From Corallococcus sp. EGB (GTDB lineage Bacteria > Myxococcota > Myxococcia > Myxococcales > Myxococcaceae), in the NCBI RefSeq assembly GCF_019968905.1, contig NZ_CP079946.1, positions 2,232,001 through 2,296,000 on the forward strand: a stretch of 64,000 nt of DNA. Reading direction: 5' to 3'. The translations under genes and the position numbers were made by a program. This document shows positions 42,488-51,485 of this stretch, one piece after another; position 1 is the stretch's first letter, and each line of letters starts with the position of its first letter. Below the pieces are notes generated by a model. That model was given only the letters and a program-made list of their open reading frames with translations. It made no database searches and was not told the origin of the DNA.

Positions 42488-43858
42488 ATGACATCCGTGT
42501 GGGGAATGGTGCTTCTGCTGGTGACACAAGCCCCAGGAGTGGACGGGCCGGTCGAAGGGGCGGAGCCCCTGGCCACTCCGGCCGAAGCCGAGCTGGGAGT
42601 GGAAACACCGCCCGCAGCAACGCGCGAGGGAAGAGGGTGGGAGTACCTCATCCGCCTGGAGACGAGCACGCTGGTGCTGCAGGCACGAGGAGGCGCGGGA
42701 GAGCAGGTGGGCTATGCGCAGCTGAGCCCGATGCTGCTGGTGGACGGAGGCGAGGAGTTTGGAGTCAACGTGGGCGCTCCCGTGAGGTTGCGGCTGTGGG
42801 GCGGCGAGGCGAGCGCAGGGTGGGTGCGCGAGGAGGACTGGGACAGTCTGTCGGACTGGGGGCAGCTGGTGCACGCCCTGAAGCTGGGCTCGGACAAGTC
42901 CCCGGTGGGGCTGTGGGTGGGAGCGCTGGACAGCTACAGCCTTGCTTCAGGGCACCTGGTGCGGCGCTACTCCAACCGGGCCAACCCGGACTACCACCCG
43001 GCGGGAGCCTCCCTCACGGGTGCCGTGGGCCCCTTGTATGTGGAGGCCTTCGCCTCGGACGTACTGGGCGCGCGCCTCATGGGGGCGCAAGCCGAGTTGG
43101 ATGTGGCGCACGTCTTCACCGGCCCGCCGAGGCAGCGGGGGCGCTACACCCTGGCACTGTCGGCGGTGCATGAGTGGGGCAGGGCCGGGGGTAAGTCACC
43201 GCCGGTGACGCTGGCGCACCTGGACGGGACAGCGGTGGTGGTGGTGCGCCGGGGCTTTGAGGCGCACCTGCTGGCCGGCTGGGGCGGGCGGCCGGGAGTG
43301 GGCGGCGCGTGGGGCCTGGTGGCGGGAGTGGGAGCGGACGCGGTGACGAGTACGCTGGACACGAAGTTGCGGCTGGAGGTGCGCCGGCAGCACGGCGGCT
43401 TCCGACAAGGCTTCTTCGGCCCAGACTACGAGCTGGCACGCTTCCGGGCCGCGGGCCCCGAGGGCGTGCCTCTGGCCGAGGCGTCCTTTCCGGACAGCTT
43501 CTCTGTCTACGGCGAGGCGGTGGTTGGCTGGGATGCCGTGCACTACGGCGGGCTGCAACGGCACTTGCAGCTGTCGCTGGGCGCGGAGGCCTTCACCTGG
43601 GGCCGCTTGGACGTGGACGGGCGCGTGGCGGTGCAGGTGTGGGGCCGCAACGTGGAGGTGGCCGTGAAGGGGCTGGCGGTGGGCCTGGGACAGCCTGGGG
43701 TGCGCTACCTTGCAGCGGCGGAGATGCGGTGGCGCTTTCTCGGGGGGCGCCTGTACGCGCTGGGCACGGGAGGGACGCAGCTGTTTCCAGAGGAGGTAGG
43801 GACACTCCGGCCGGGGGCCTACGCCTCGGTGGGGCTGGGGGTAGACAATGCGCGCTGA
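42488..43858 (+). CDS. Exported outer-membrane beta-barrel-like protein (SitB position)
   Basis: A 456-aa protein with an N-terminal signal peptide (MTSVWGMVLLLVTQAPGVDG). From residue 50 onward it shows alternating hydrophobic strands with Gly and aromatic residues typical of transmembrane beta-strands: EYLIRLETSTLVLQA, PVRLRLWGGEASAGW, RYTLALSAVHEWGRA, FEAHLLAGWGG, HLQLSLGAEAFTWGRLDVDG, ending in YASVGLGVDNAR. No lipobox. It overlaps the next gene by 11 bp. By position it corresponds to SitB, the accessory gene of SitBAI loci. I assign by arrangement, not by sequence match. Confidence 0.65.
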   Translation: MTSVWGMVLLLVTQAPGVDGPVEGAEPLATPAEAELGVETPPAATREGRGWEYLIRLETSTLVLQARGGAGEQVGYAQLSPMLLVDGGEEFGVNVGAPVRLRLWGGEASAGWVREEDWDSLSDWGQLVHALKLGSDKSPVGLWVGALDSYSLASGHLVRRYSNRANPDYHPAGASLTGAVGPLYVEAFASDVLGARLMGAQAELDVAHVFTGPPRQRGRYTLALSAVHEWGRAGGKSPPVTLAHLDGTAVVVVRRGFEAHLLAGWGGRPGVGGAWGLVAGVGADAVTSTLDTKLRLEVRRQHGGFRQGFFGPDYELARFRAAGPEGVPLAEASFPDSFSVYGEAVVGWDAVHYGGLQRHLQLSLGAEAFTWGRLDVDGRVAVQVWGRNVEVAVKGLAVGLGQPGVRYLAAAEMRWRFLGGRLYALGTGGTQLFPEEVGTLRPGAYASVGLGVDNAR

Positions 43859-46217
43859 GCCTCTGGTGTACAGGTGGGCGGTGCTGCTGCTGGTGGGGGT
43901 GGCCGTGCTCACCAGCGGCTGCGTCACGCTGGTGTCGCCGCAAGTGGGGAGCGGTGCCCAAGGCCCGCGCGCCATGTCGGCCTTGCGAGCGACAGCTGCC
44001 GGGAGTGCCCAACTCGAGACGCCTTCGGCTTTCGCCTCCACGGAGCCGGGAGAGCAGGAGCGGAGCGCTTCCAGCGCGCCGGACGAGGAGGAGAGGCTGC
44101 ACCGGCGCCGAGGTGCCCGTGGGCTGGGCCCTGAGGTGGCCAAGGGGAGCGCGGATGAGGCGAGCCCGAGCGAGGTGGCCAGAGGGGGGACAGCCCCACA
44201 AGGCCCGCCCACATGCGGGGGGCAGGCCGTGCCGGAGGGCTGGCCGGACTACTCCACCTGGTGGGATGGGGAACTGCTCGAGCCCTTCCTCATGTGCACC
44301 TCGCCCGCGGAATTCCTCACCTTGCAGGACAGGGTGGACATGCCCCGGCTGGTGGATGCGTTGGAGGACTGGTCCGCCGTGAGGCTCGGCGCGCTGGGGC
44401 CCATGGAGGCTCCGGCCGCGCAGGTGCTCCAGCGCAAGCGCTTCTCATTCCTCGTCTCCGCCACCCAGAGGTACGGGGCCTACGCCCAGGTGCTCACCCT
44501 CTTCCTGTTCGACACGGCCTTTGATGACGAGGTGCGCGAGCTGTTGGTGCTGCTGTCCAAGGACAAGCAACTGGAACAGACGCTGGGGCACATGGAGGCG
44601 GTGCGCGAGGCGTTGGAGAGGCGGGGCTTCCAGCTCTCGGACTACCCGGACCGGGAGGAGCAACTCAGCGACGTGGTGCGGGGCCTGGGCCGCGCTGTCG
44701 ACGACGTGGGCGCCACGATTCCCGGTGCGGATGGAGCCAACGGTACCAGAGTGTTCGGCGCGCGAGCCGACCTGCCACCGCCCTACCAGGAGGCCTTCGA
44801 CGAGACGTTCCAGGCTCTCACCCGAGAGCACTTCTCTCCGGGCCACGTGGCGCTGGGCACCTTTGACTCCATGACGTTCGGCGTGCCGCTGGGCTTCTAC
44901 TACCTGGCGGCGGGGACGGGGCATGGAGTGTCTTCGCTGTACCACGGCCGCTACGAGCAGGCCTCGAGGGAGCTGGCGCCCGCGGCGCTGATGGTAGGCC
45001 TGTACGCGGGCGGCAAGGGGGTGCGCGCTCTCTCCGAGGGCCGAGGTGTACCGGGTGTGGGCGTGCCACGGCTCCGAGGGCTGATGGGGGTAGAGGTGCG
45101 GTTGCAAGCCCTCAAGGCAGTGGTGCGCGAGTTGGAGTTGCTGCTGGGGGTGGATGGGCTGAGGCAGCTCGTCAGCTACATTCGGGCCAGCCGGGAGGCG
45201 GGCCGCTTCGTGGCCGTGGGGGGAGTGGACGCGGCCCTTGCCCTGTACGAGGCCCGGGGAAACGTGGCCAAGGCGAGGCCGATGCTGTCCCAGGCCAGGC
45301 CCGACAGAGCGCGTGCCCCTACTGCGAGCGGTGGGACGGCGAAGAGCTCCAACAAAGCGGCCGCCGTGGCGGACGAAGCCACACGTCCTGCCTCCAACAA
45401 GGCCCGCCGGGCAGGTGCCGACAAGGCTTCCGGGGGCATGGCCTCCCTGGTGGATGAGCAGTCGGGCCTCTCCCACGAGGTGGTGGAAGCCAAGCTGGCG
45501 GCAGCGGAACTGGAGTCCACGGGCCTGCGCCTGCCTGCGGACCCGGCGGTGCTGGAGAAGCACCGTCCCACCAGCGACGCTCCGCAACCCGGAGCCGAAG
45601 GCAATCCACGCTGGGGTGAGTACGTCAGCTACTTCGAGAACCGCCTCGCGGAAATAGAGAAGGGCCAGACGAAAAAGGGACCGCTGCCCTGGAAGGCGTA
45701 TGAGCAACTGCGGGCGTGGTTCGCTCGGGGGCTGGCCTTCGAGCGCATCATGGTGGAGTTGCTGGAGGCAGACGCGGCCCTGCCTCGGGCTCAGCGCCGC
45801 TTTCTCGGGGACTTCATCAAGCCCCGTATCGAGAAGTACGTGGGCGTGTCGAAGCCGGGTACCGGCCTGCGCTTCGCGGATGTGCTCATCATCGAAGAGG
45901 GCGAGCTTGGTGGACGGCCACCGCGCGTCGAGACGCTCAGCTTCAAGAGCCGCGACCTCTCGGGGCTGAAGCCCGGTGCACTGGCGGCCCAGATGATTGC
46001 GGACGCGACGGAGGCCCTGTCGAAATACGGCGAGACGCTGGACATCCGCCGTCCCTCCCTCCAGCCCCTCTTAGGCGAGGGCAGCAAGGTGCCGGTTTCA
46101 AGGGTCCGACTCGTCTATGAGGGCGGTAAGCTCAAGCCTACGGACGTAGTCGACTTGAAGGCAGCAGTGGACGCAACCAAGGAGGCAGTTCCGGGAGTGG
46201 AGGTGTTGTTCCAATGA
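43848..46217 (+). CDS. Large lipoprotein with C-terminal putative nuclease domain (SitA-like toxin)
   Basis: A 789-aa protein with a lipoprotein signal (WAVLLLVGVAVLTSGC, Cys25). A low-complexity spacer follows, then a helical delivery region (TLQDRVDMPRLVDALEDWSA; FVSATQ-type and LFLFDTAFDDEVRELLVLLS) with hydrophobic FYYLAAGTGHGVSSLYHG. A basic A/K/S/R linker (residues ~480-540) precedes a C-terminal domain of about 200 aa. That domain has KAYEQLRAWFARGLAFERIM and RFADVLIIEEGELGG, D678, followed by VETLSFKSRDLSGLK, E695 and K700. D...E...K resembles restriction-fold nuclease toxins. Lipid anchoring, N-terminal constant region and variable C-terminal domain match SitA toxins transferred by outer-membrane exchange. 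Confidence 0.65.
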   Translation: MRAEPLVYRWAVLLLVGVAVLTSGCVTLVSPQVGSGAQGPRAMSALRATAAGSAQLETPSAFASTEPGEQERSASSAPDEEERLHRRRGARGLGPEVAKGSADEASPSEVARGGTAPQGPPTCGGQAVPEGWPDYSTWWDGELLEPFLMCTSPAEFLTLQDRVDMPRLVDALEDWSAVRLGALGPMEAPAAQVLQRKRFSFLVSATQRYGAYAQVLTLFLFDTAFDDEVRELLVLLSKDKQLEQTLGHMEAVREALERRGFQLSDYPDREEQLSDVVRGLGRAVDDVGATIPGADGANGTRVFGARADLPPPYQEAFDETFQALTREHFSPGHVALGTFDSMTFGVPLGFYYLAAGTGHGVSSLYHGRYEQASRELAPAALMVGLYAGGKGVRALSEGRGVPGVGVPRLRGLMGVEVRLQALKAVVRELELLLGVDGLRQLVSYIRASREAGRFVAVGGVDAALALYEARGNVAKARPMLSQARPDRARAPTASGGTAKSSNKAAAVADEATRPASNKARRAGADKASGGMASLVDEQSGLSHEVVEAKLAAAELESTGLRLPADPAVLEKHRPTSDAPQPGAEGNPRWGEYVSYFENRLAEIEKGQTKKGPLPWKAYEQLRAWFARGLAFERIMVELLEADAALPRAQRRFLGDFIKPRIEKYVGVSKPGTGLRFADVLIIEEGELGGRPPRVETLSFKSRDLSGLKPGALAAQMIADATEALSKYGETLDIRRPSLQPLLGEGSKVPVSRVRLVYEGGKLKPTDVVDLKAAVDATKEAVPGVEVLFQ

Positions 46218-47554
46218 AGGTGTTGCAGGTTCACGACATGAAGGCGGAAGACAGCCTTCTGCTCACTTTCCAAGGTGCCTTCGAGCCGCAGGCGGCACTA
46301 GATGGTGAGCTGAAAACCCTCCTCCAGGCACTCGAGGAGTATGCAGGCGGGTGGATGCCGGACGTCGTTGAAGGCAAGCGACGACGGAAGTACTCCCGCG
46401 CTTCCTTTCTGAAAGCACTGGAGGAGAAGCGCGGCGAAAGGACCGCGTCCATTGAACTCGGTCGAACGAAGTGGCCCGCGTTGTACATGTGGCCCAGGCT
46501 CAATTTCCCCCCGCTTCCTCCTGAGTTGCGCATCTGGCTCGAGGTTAAGCCGCTCTCTTTCTTTGCGGAGGAGGAGCGCTGTCGGAACTTCGTGGAGATG
46601 GTGCGCGCCTGGGCCTCACGCTATCCAGTCACTCATGCAGCGGCCCACAGCAAGGCTGACGACCAGTTGTCTGGCGCTCCCGACTTCGGCCGCGACGACG
46701 AGACTCGACGCAGAGACGGCTTCGACAAGGTCTACGAGGTGTCTTGGCTCAACGTCTTCGGCCCGAAGCTGGTGGAAACAGTAGGCCGCGAGCGCATGCT
46801 GTCCACACCGGCCCACCGGGTGGAGGAGTTGCCCAACGGCTCGGTCCTCCTGGTGACGCGGCCCACCGCGGCGGACTTCGCCAGCGAGGAGGCGCGCCGT
46901 GCCCAGGCCCGTGCCCACGTCCACCTGCGGGCCGACCTCGACTATGACACCGTGCTGCGCACCCTGCGCGAGCGCAGCGCCACGCTTGCCCCCGTGGAGC
47001 CTCGCTTCCATCCGGACGTGGCACCGCTCCTCGCGCGCGTGGTGGACAGCGTCGCCATTCACGAGCGCCAGCGGAAGATTGCCGAATTCAACGAGTACCG
47101 GCCGCCCGAGCCCGAGGAGTGGCGCCCCGCCGACTCCGCCCTGCCTGCGGACGTGGAGGACTCGGAGCGCGCTCTCCAGCACTACAGCTACCTCGCCGAG
47201 CACCTCGTGGCGCTGATGCACACGAAGGTGCCCTCCGTCTTCAAGGAGACGCCCGAGTCACTTACGGACGTGGACTACCAATTCTGGCATGAGGACTTCC
47301 CGAGAGTCTTCGAGCGGGAGAAAATCGACGCGCATGCGGTGCCCGCCATTGGTGCCTACCTGGGGGAGGTGCTGGTGAGAAACCTGGGTGGCAAGTGGGT
47401 ACCGCGCAAGAAGCTGGAGGAAGCGCAGGTGCTCGTGGGCAATCGCGTCTGGTTGCCCTTCGTCAGGGCCCACCGGTACATGCGCTCCTGCCAGTCACTG
47501 CTGGACTACTCCCTCACCCAACTGTACCGCGTGGCCGAGCGGCACAGGGGCTGA
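46214..47554 (+). CDS. Probable cognate immunity protein (SitI position, DUF3396-like part)
   Basis: A 446-aa cytoplasmic protein whose ATG overlaps the toxin-like stop (ATGA). The middle (LRIWLEVKPLSFFAEEERCR, YEVSWLNVFGPKLVETVGRE, VEELPNGSVLLVTRPTAADF) resembles the DUF3396/Imm52-type immunity fold found beside polymorphic toxins. The C-terminal 150 aa (ALQHYSYLAEHLVALMHTKV; LVGNRVWLPFVRAHRYMRSC) is an additional helical part. It lacks a signal peptide, as expected for protection against a cytoplasmic nuclease. Position directly after the toxin-like gene is the main argument. Confidence 0.6.
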   Translation: MKVLQVHDMKAEDSLLLTFQGAFEPQAALDGELKTLLQALEEYAGGWMPDVVEGKRRRKYSRASFLKALEEKRGERTASIELGRTKWPALYMWPRLNFPPLPPELRIWLEVKPLSFFAEEERCRNFVEMVRAWASRYPVTHAAAHSKADDQLSGAPDFGRDDETRRRDGFDKVYEVSWLNVFGPKLVETVGRERMLSTPAHRVEELPNGSVLLVTRPTAADFASEEARRAQARAHVHLRADLDYDTVLRTLRERSATLAPVEPRFHPDVAPLLARVVDSVAIHERQRKIAEFNEYRPPEPEEWRPADSALPADVEDSERALQHYSYLAEHLVALMHTKVPSVFKETPESLTDVDYQFWHEDFPRVFEREKIDAHAVPAIGAYLGEVLVRNLGGKWVPRKKLEEAQVLVGNRVWLPFVRAHRYMRSCQSLLDYSLTQLYRVAERHRG

Positions 47555-47763
47555 GGGAGAGACTGGTTCAGCGGGGAGCCTTCATGGCGGTGCCAGGGAC
47601 AGGCTCATGCATGCGCTCAAGCTCGCTGCGGGGGCAAGGCCAGGAACCCTGCGACGAGGTTGTTCCGGCATGCATCACCTGCTTTGCTGTCGCGTCCCCG
47701 GAAGATGCGACAGCTGCATCGCTGAACAGCCGTGGGGATACGCTCACCGCCGCGTAGGGCTCA

Positions 47764-47793
47764 AATAGCCGCTTTTCGGCTAAAGCGGCTATT
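47764..47793. terminator. Hairpin between the cassette and the phage genes
   Basis: AATAGCCGCTTT / AAAGCGGCTATT is a perfect 12-bp stem with loop TCGGCT. It is the counterpart of the hairpin at 40991 and serves convergent transcription. The preceding 47555-47763 shows no supported gene. Confidence 0.65.
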
Positions 47794-47817
47794 CGCCGGG
47801 GCGGCGTCGTCCGGCGG

Positions 47818-48120
47818 TCACCCCAGCAGCTTCTTGAGGAGCGCCATCCCGCGCTCGGCCTCGGCCGGCGTCGCGTCGGAGAGCTCGAGGTACACGCGGC
47901 CGCGGGCGTCGTAGAAGCTCTCGGTCTGCACCACCCACCGCTCGCGCTCGGGCGTGGCCAGCTCGACCTTGGCGGCGAGCTTGTGGAGCGCGGCGCTCAC
48001 GAAGCGGTGGCTCGTCCCCTTCGGGAGCCGGATCTCGATCTGCGGCTCGGGGCTACCGTAGCGGCTCTCGCCCTGGCTCACCGTCTTCGTCGCCTGCGTG
48101 TTCTTCGTCGTCGTGCTCAT
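47818..48120 (-). CDS. Small phage protein (100 aa), intact copy
   Basis: MSTTTKNTQATKTVSQGESR, then PQIEIRLPKGTSHRFVSAAL, HKLAAKVELATPERERWVVQ, TESFYDARGRVYLELSDATP and a helical end MALLKKLLG. Alpha/beta composition; no known domain. A truncated duplicate lies at 41982. The repeated phage leader element is 47 nt upstream. It may be a small DNA-binding or regulatory protein, but this is not shown. Confidence 0.65.
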   Translation of the reverse strand: MSTTTKNTQATKTVSQGESRYGSPEPQIEIRLPKGTSHRFVSAALHKLAAKVELATPERERWVVQTESFYDARGRVYLELSDATPAEAERGMALLKKLLG

Positions 48121-48166
48121 CGTCGTCCTCGCGCTCTGCGCGGGGCTCCGTGCCCGTCGCGAGGGA

Positions 48167-48201
48167 CATACAGGCTTCGGTTCGCGCCCCTAGCAAGGTC
48201 G
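48167..48201 (-). promoter_or_regulatory. Phage leader element, copy 1 of 3
   Basis: On the plus strand it reads CATACAGGCTTCGGTTCGCG then CCCCTAGCAAGGTCG. The same block lies upstream of the genes starting at 49529 (49557-49591) and 49908 (49961-49994). It probably marks promoters or leaders of three small transcription units. Confidence 0.5.
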
Positions 48202-48316
48202 AACACGTCGATTTCTCGTGTGTTTTCAGGCGGTTGGAATAGCCGCGAGATTCCGCGGACATGGGGCGTCGGAGGCGGTTGTAGGCCTGCCGACGCCCCT
48301 CCGATTCCGCCCGCGT

Positions 48317-48964
<648 letters not shown>

Positions 48965-49071
48965 GACTGCTCTCCTCGTCGGGCGCTGGGTACACGTCGC
49001 CCTTCACGCGCGCGCCCGCGCTCACGTGTCGGGTGGGCGCTCCGGGACGGAGCGCGAGTCCGGTCAGGTCG

Positions 49072-49332
49072 TCAGCGCCGCAGGTGCGCGAAGCACTCGA
49101 GGTCGACTGCGCGCGGATCGCTCGTCACGAAGCTGAAGCGGCTCTCCGCTTCGAGCCAGGGCTGCACCTCGATGCGGTCGTCTGCGGTCACGCCGCCTAC
49201 GCGCGCGAGCTCGTCGTGGTCCTTCACGTAGCTCCCGTCCGCCTTGAGCACCGCGACGATGCGGACGCGGTAGCCGCGCAGGTAGCCGTGCTCGCTGCCG
49301 ACGTAGGTCGTCGTGGTGCCGAGGATGCTCAT
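49072..49332 (-). CDS. Hypothetical phage protein (86 aa)
   Basis: [20 protein letters not shown], then [20 protein letters not shown], an SH3-like beta-rich pattern, ending LECFAHLRR. Its ATG overlaps the stop of the upstream gene (ATGA). Function unknown. Confidence 0.55.
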   Translation of the reverse strand: MSILGTTTTYVGSEHGYLRGYRVRIVAVLKADGSYVKDHDELARVGGVTADDRIEVQPWLEAESRFSFVTSDPRAVDLECFAHLRR

Positions 49333-49529
49333 CGGCGGGCCCCCTTCGCCGCGGCGAGCCCCGCGCGGTACGCGGCCTCGAGCGCGTCCTTCACCGACCA
49401 GACCGCGACGTCTCGGAAGTCGAGCGAGTCGCTGTGGCGCGTGTCGAGCGTCTCGAAGCCGAGCTTCTCGCGCGCGATGGCGGCGAGGACGTCGCCCGGC
49501 GTCTGGGGTTGCTTGTTCGTCGTAGTCAT
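49329..49529 (-). CDS. DUF6900-like small protein (66 aa)
   Basis: It contains [20 protein letters not shown] and [20 protein letters not shown], close to the pattern of the DUF6900 family (SDSLDFxDVAVW core), often found in mobile elements. It starts at ATG 49529, with leader element copy 2 ending 28 nt upstream, and is translationally coupled to the following gene. Confidence 0.7.
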   Translation of the reverse strand: MTTTNKQPQTPGDVLAAIAREKLGFETLDTRHSDSLDFRDVAVWSVKDALEAAYRAGLAAAKGARR

Positions 49530-49556
49530 CGGCCGCCTCCGCGTGGATCGCTTCGC

Positions 49557-49591
49557 CATACAGGCTTCCGTTCGCGCCCCGAGCAAGGTCG
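49557..49591 (-). promoter_or_regulatory. Phage leader element, copy 2 of 3
   Basis: CATACAGGCTTCCGTTCGCG then CCCCGAGCAAGGTCG, 32 of 35 positions or more as in copy 1. A further GAATCGACC-like block follows. Confidence 0.5.
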
Positions 49592-49632
49592 TTCCGTGAA
49601 GAATCGACCTCTCTCGGGACCGCCTCCGCGCA

Positions 49633-49908
49633 TCAGCGCACCGCCACCTGCCACGCGGTCTTCGACCCGTAGCGGAGCTGCTCGCCCTCGACGAGGAACA
49701 CGTCGTTCGGCGCGGTGCCGCGCTCGTAGCGAGGCTCCTCCGCGTCGTCGTCATCGCCGTCCTCGTCGCGATCGGCGCGGAGCATCTCCTCGCGCACCGC
49801 GACGCCGGCGACGGCGTTCTCGAACGGCCAGTTCTGCTGGCTCATGATGAGGACCTCAGCGTCCGGGTCCTGCTCCTCCAGGAGCTCGATCAGCTCGCTC
49901 ACCTTCAT
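49633..49908 (-). CDS. Small acidic phage protein (91 aa)
   Basis: MKVSELIELLEEQDPDAEVL, then IMSQQNWPFENAVAGVAVRE. A central Asp/Glu run (DRDEDGDDDDAEE) and a C-terminal strand pair (NDVFLVEGEQLRYGSKTAWQ) follow. This N-terminal sequence type is widespread among small phage and plasmid proteins of unknown role. Leader element copy 3 lies 53 nt upstream. Confidence 0.65.
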   Translation of the reverse strand: MKVSELIELLEEQDPDAEVLIMSQQNWPFENAVAGVAVREEMLRADRDEDGDDDDAEEPRYERGTAPNDVFLVEGEQLRYGSKTAWQVAVR

Positions 49909-49960
49909 GTCGTCGCTCTCCGTCGCGGGGGGGGCGTGCGGTGCGCCCCGTTCGCGACGA

Positions 49961-49994
49961 CATACAGGCTTCCTTTCGGCGACCTTCCAAGGCG
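49961..49994 (-). promoter_or_regulatory. Phage leader element, copy 3 of 3 (diverged)
   Basis: It starts CATACAGGCTTCC like the others and is followed by GGCGACCTTCCAAGGCG and AGAAATCGACC. It shares the outer blocks but not the centre. Confidence 0.4.
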
Positions 49995-50061
49995 AAGAAG
50001 CGAGAAATCGACCGGCGCTCGGAAGCCCGCGTTACCTCACGAGAACTCCGCGCGTGGTCCG

Positions 50062-50298
50062 TCACGCCGCCTTGTCGTGCATGTCCTCAGTGGCGTCCTT
50101 GAGCGCCAGGAGCGCGGCTTCGACCTTCGTCACGGCCTCGGTCTGCACGCGACCCATCTCGTCCACCCTGTCGAACAGCTCGCGGAGCTGCGCGTCCTTC
50201 TTCTCGTTCACGCGCCAGAACGCCCAGCCGAGCACGGCCACGAGCCCGTAGGGGCCCGTCGCCTGAAGCCACGTCGCAACGCTGGTGAAGGTGTCCAT
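50062..50298 (-). CDS. Holin-like single-span membrane protein (78 aa)
   Basis: ATG 50298 has AGGAGAG upstream. One membrane span (GPYGLVAVLGWAFW) is followed by a charged coiled coil (KKDAQLRELFDRVDEMGRVQ, EAVTKVEAALLALKDATE). The layout of a short N-terminus, one span and a coiled C-terminal tail is common for holins and spanin-like lysis proteins encoded next to the endolysin. It begins 17 bp after the amidase gene. Confidence 0.6.
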   Translation of the reverse strand: MDTFTSVATWLQATGPYGLVAVLGWAFWRVNEKKDAQLRELFDRVDEMGRVQTEAVTKVEAALLALKDATEDMHDKAA

Positions 50299-50314
50299 CC
50301 GTCTCTCCTCTTCG

Positions 50315-51046
50315 TCAGGCCGCGGCGGGCGTGGGTAGCAGATCTCGAACATCGGCGCGGCACACGCCCGTCGTGCGCTTCACCGCCTCCTCAAACGCGA
50401 CGTCTGGCGTGAGCCCGGCCTCGATGCGCAGCCACGCGTAGAGGACGAGCCACGCGCCGTCGGCGTGTCCGAAGTAGTGGTGGGCGAGCACGCCGGGCAG
50501 CGGCTTCTGCGCCTCGGCGACCGGCCCGAACTGGAAGCTGCCGGCGCGGAGCCCCGGCCAGCGGCGCGGCACCTCGATGCCCGGCGCGGGCGCGCTCGTC
50601 GCCCAGCGCACGAGCGCCGCGACCGCCTCGGCCTGCGCCGGGGTCGGCAGCACGTACTGCCCCTCGTGCGCCCAGGGCGCCTTGATGGTGCGCTCCCACG
50701 GCAGGCCCTTCCGGAGCAGCCGCGGGTAGTACGGGTTCACGACCTCGACGCCGAACGAAGGTTCGTTGTGCACCGGGCCCGCGCGCCAGAGCACGTCGCT
50801 CGTGAGGTCGCCGTGCTGCGTGAACTGGCCATCGGGGCCGAGGACGAGGTGGACGCTGAGGCCGCACTTCCTGAGCACGCTGAGGGTCGACTCGACGCTG
50901 CGCGTGACCGTCTCGTGGATGACGAGCTCCGTCACACGAGTGCGCCTGCCCTTCGAGGCAAACCGCACCTCGCCGTCCGCGAAGGTGCGCACGGCGAGGT
51001 CGGCGACCTCGGGCGCCGGACCCCCGCGAACGATGAAGCCGCTCAC
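50315..51046 (-). CDS. Phage endolysin, N-acetylmuramoyl-L-alanine amidase (Amidase_2-like)
   Basis: A 243-aa protein. TELVIHETVTRSVESTLSVL has the first zinc His (VIHE), SVHLVLGPDGQFTQH the second part of the site, and LAHHYFGHADG a C-terminal His cluster. Substrate-loop-like FGVEVVNPYYPRL is also present. It would cut the MurNAc-L-Ala amide bond in host peptidoglycan at lysis. It overlaps the upstream gene by 4 nt (ATGA). No signal peptide, so export depends on the neighbouring holin-like protein. Confidence 0.8.
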   Translation of the reverse strand: MSGFIVRGGPAPEVADLAVRTFADGEVRFASKGRRTRVTELVIHETVTRSVESTLSVLRKCGLSVHLVLGPDGQFTQHGDLTSDVLWRAGPVHNEPSFGVEVVNPYYPRLLRKGLPWERTIKAPWAHEGQYVLPTPAQAEAVAALVRWATSAPAPGIEVPRRWPGLRAGSFQFGPVAEAQKPLPGVLAHHYFGHADGAWLVLYAWLRIEAGLTPDVAFEEAVKRTTGVCRADVRDLLPTPAAA

Positions 51047-51477
51047 TGGCCGGGCTCCTTCGCGCGTACGGCCTCTGCGACCCGAGGCTCGATCTTCAAC
51101 CCTCGCGGGAACCAGCGGGCGAGCTCCTCGGCGGCGACGGGCTTCGCGAGCTTCGGGTCGACGCGCCCCTGCTTGTCCTTGAGCAGCGGGATGACCTTCT
51201 TCCGCTTCACCAGCGCGGCGTGAACCTCATCGACGAGGAGCCGGTGGAGGTGACCGAAGCTACCCGGTGCGGGATGCGGCGGCTCGTCCTCCGGCGAGCG
51301 AAGGAGGAACTCCGTCGAGCGGCACGTCGGACACGCCGGCAACGGGACGACGCTCGCGTCGGTTTGATCGTCGCGAGCCACGCCCACTTCGAGCGCGTCG
51401 ATCTGGACTCGCGTGCTTGCGCCGCAGTGGCCGCACTGCTGCACAACGTCCGTGTCAGTGACCTCGCGAATACTCAT
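51043..51477 (-). CDS. Zinc-ribbon phage protein (144 aa)
   Basis: ATG 51477 (MSIREV) has GAGG 7 nt upstream. A start at 51489 would overlap the fibre gene and lacks a site. Two CxxC pairs, QQCGHCG and PACPTCR, form a zinc ribbon, followed by a helical C-terminus (HLHRLLVDEVHAALVKRKKV). It lies between the fibre and the endolysin. It may be a fibre chaperone or a small regulator. Confidence 0.6.
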   Translation of the reverse strand: MSIREVTDTDVVQQCGHCGASTRVQIDALEVGVARDDQTDASVVPLPACPTCRSTEFLLRSPEDEPPHPAPGSFGHLHRLLVDEVHAALVKRKKVIPLLKDKQGRVDPKLAKPVAAEELARWFPRGLKIEPRVAEAVRAKEPGQ

Positions 51478-51485
51478 GCTGTACC

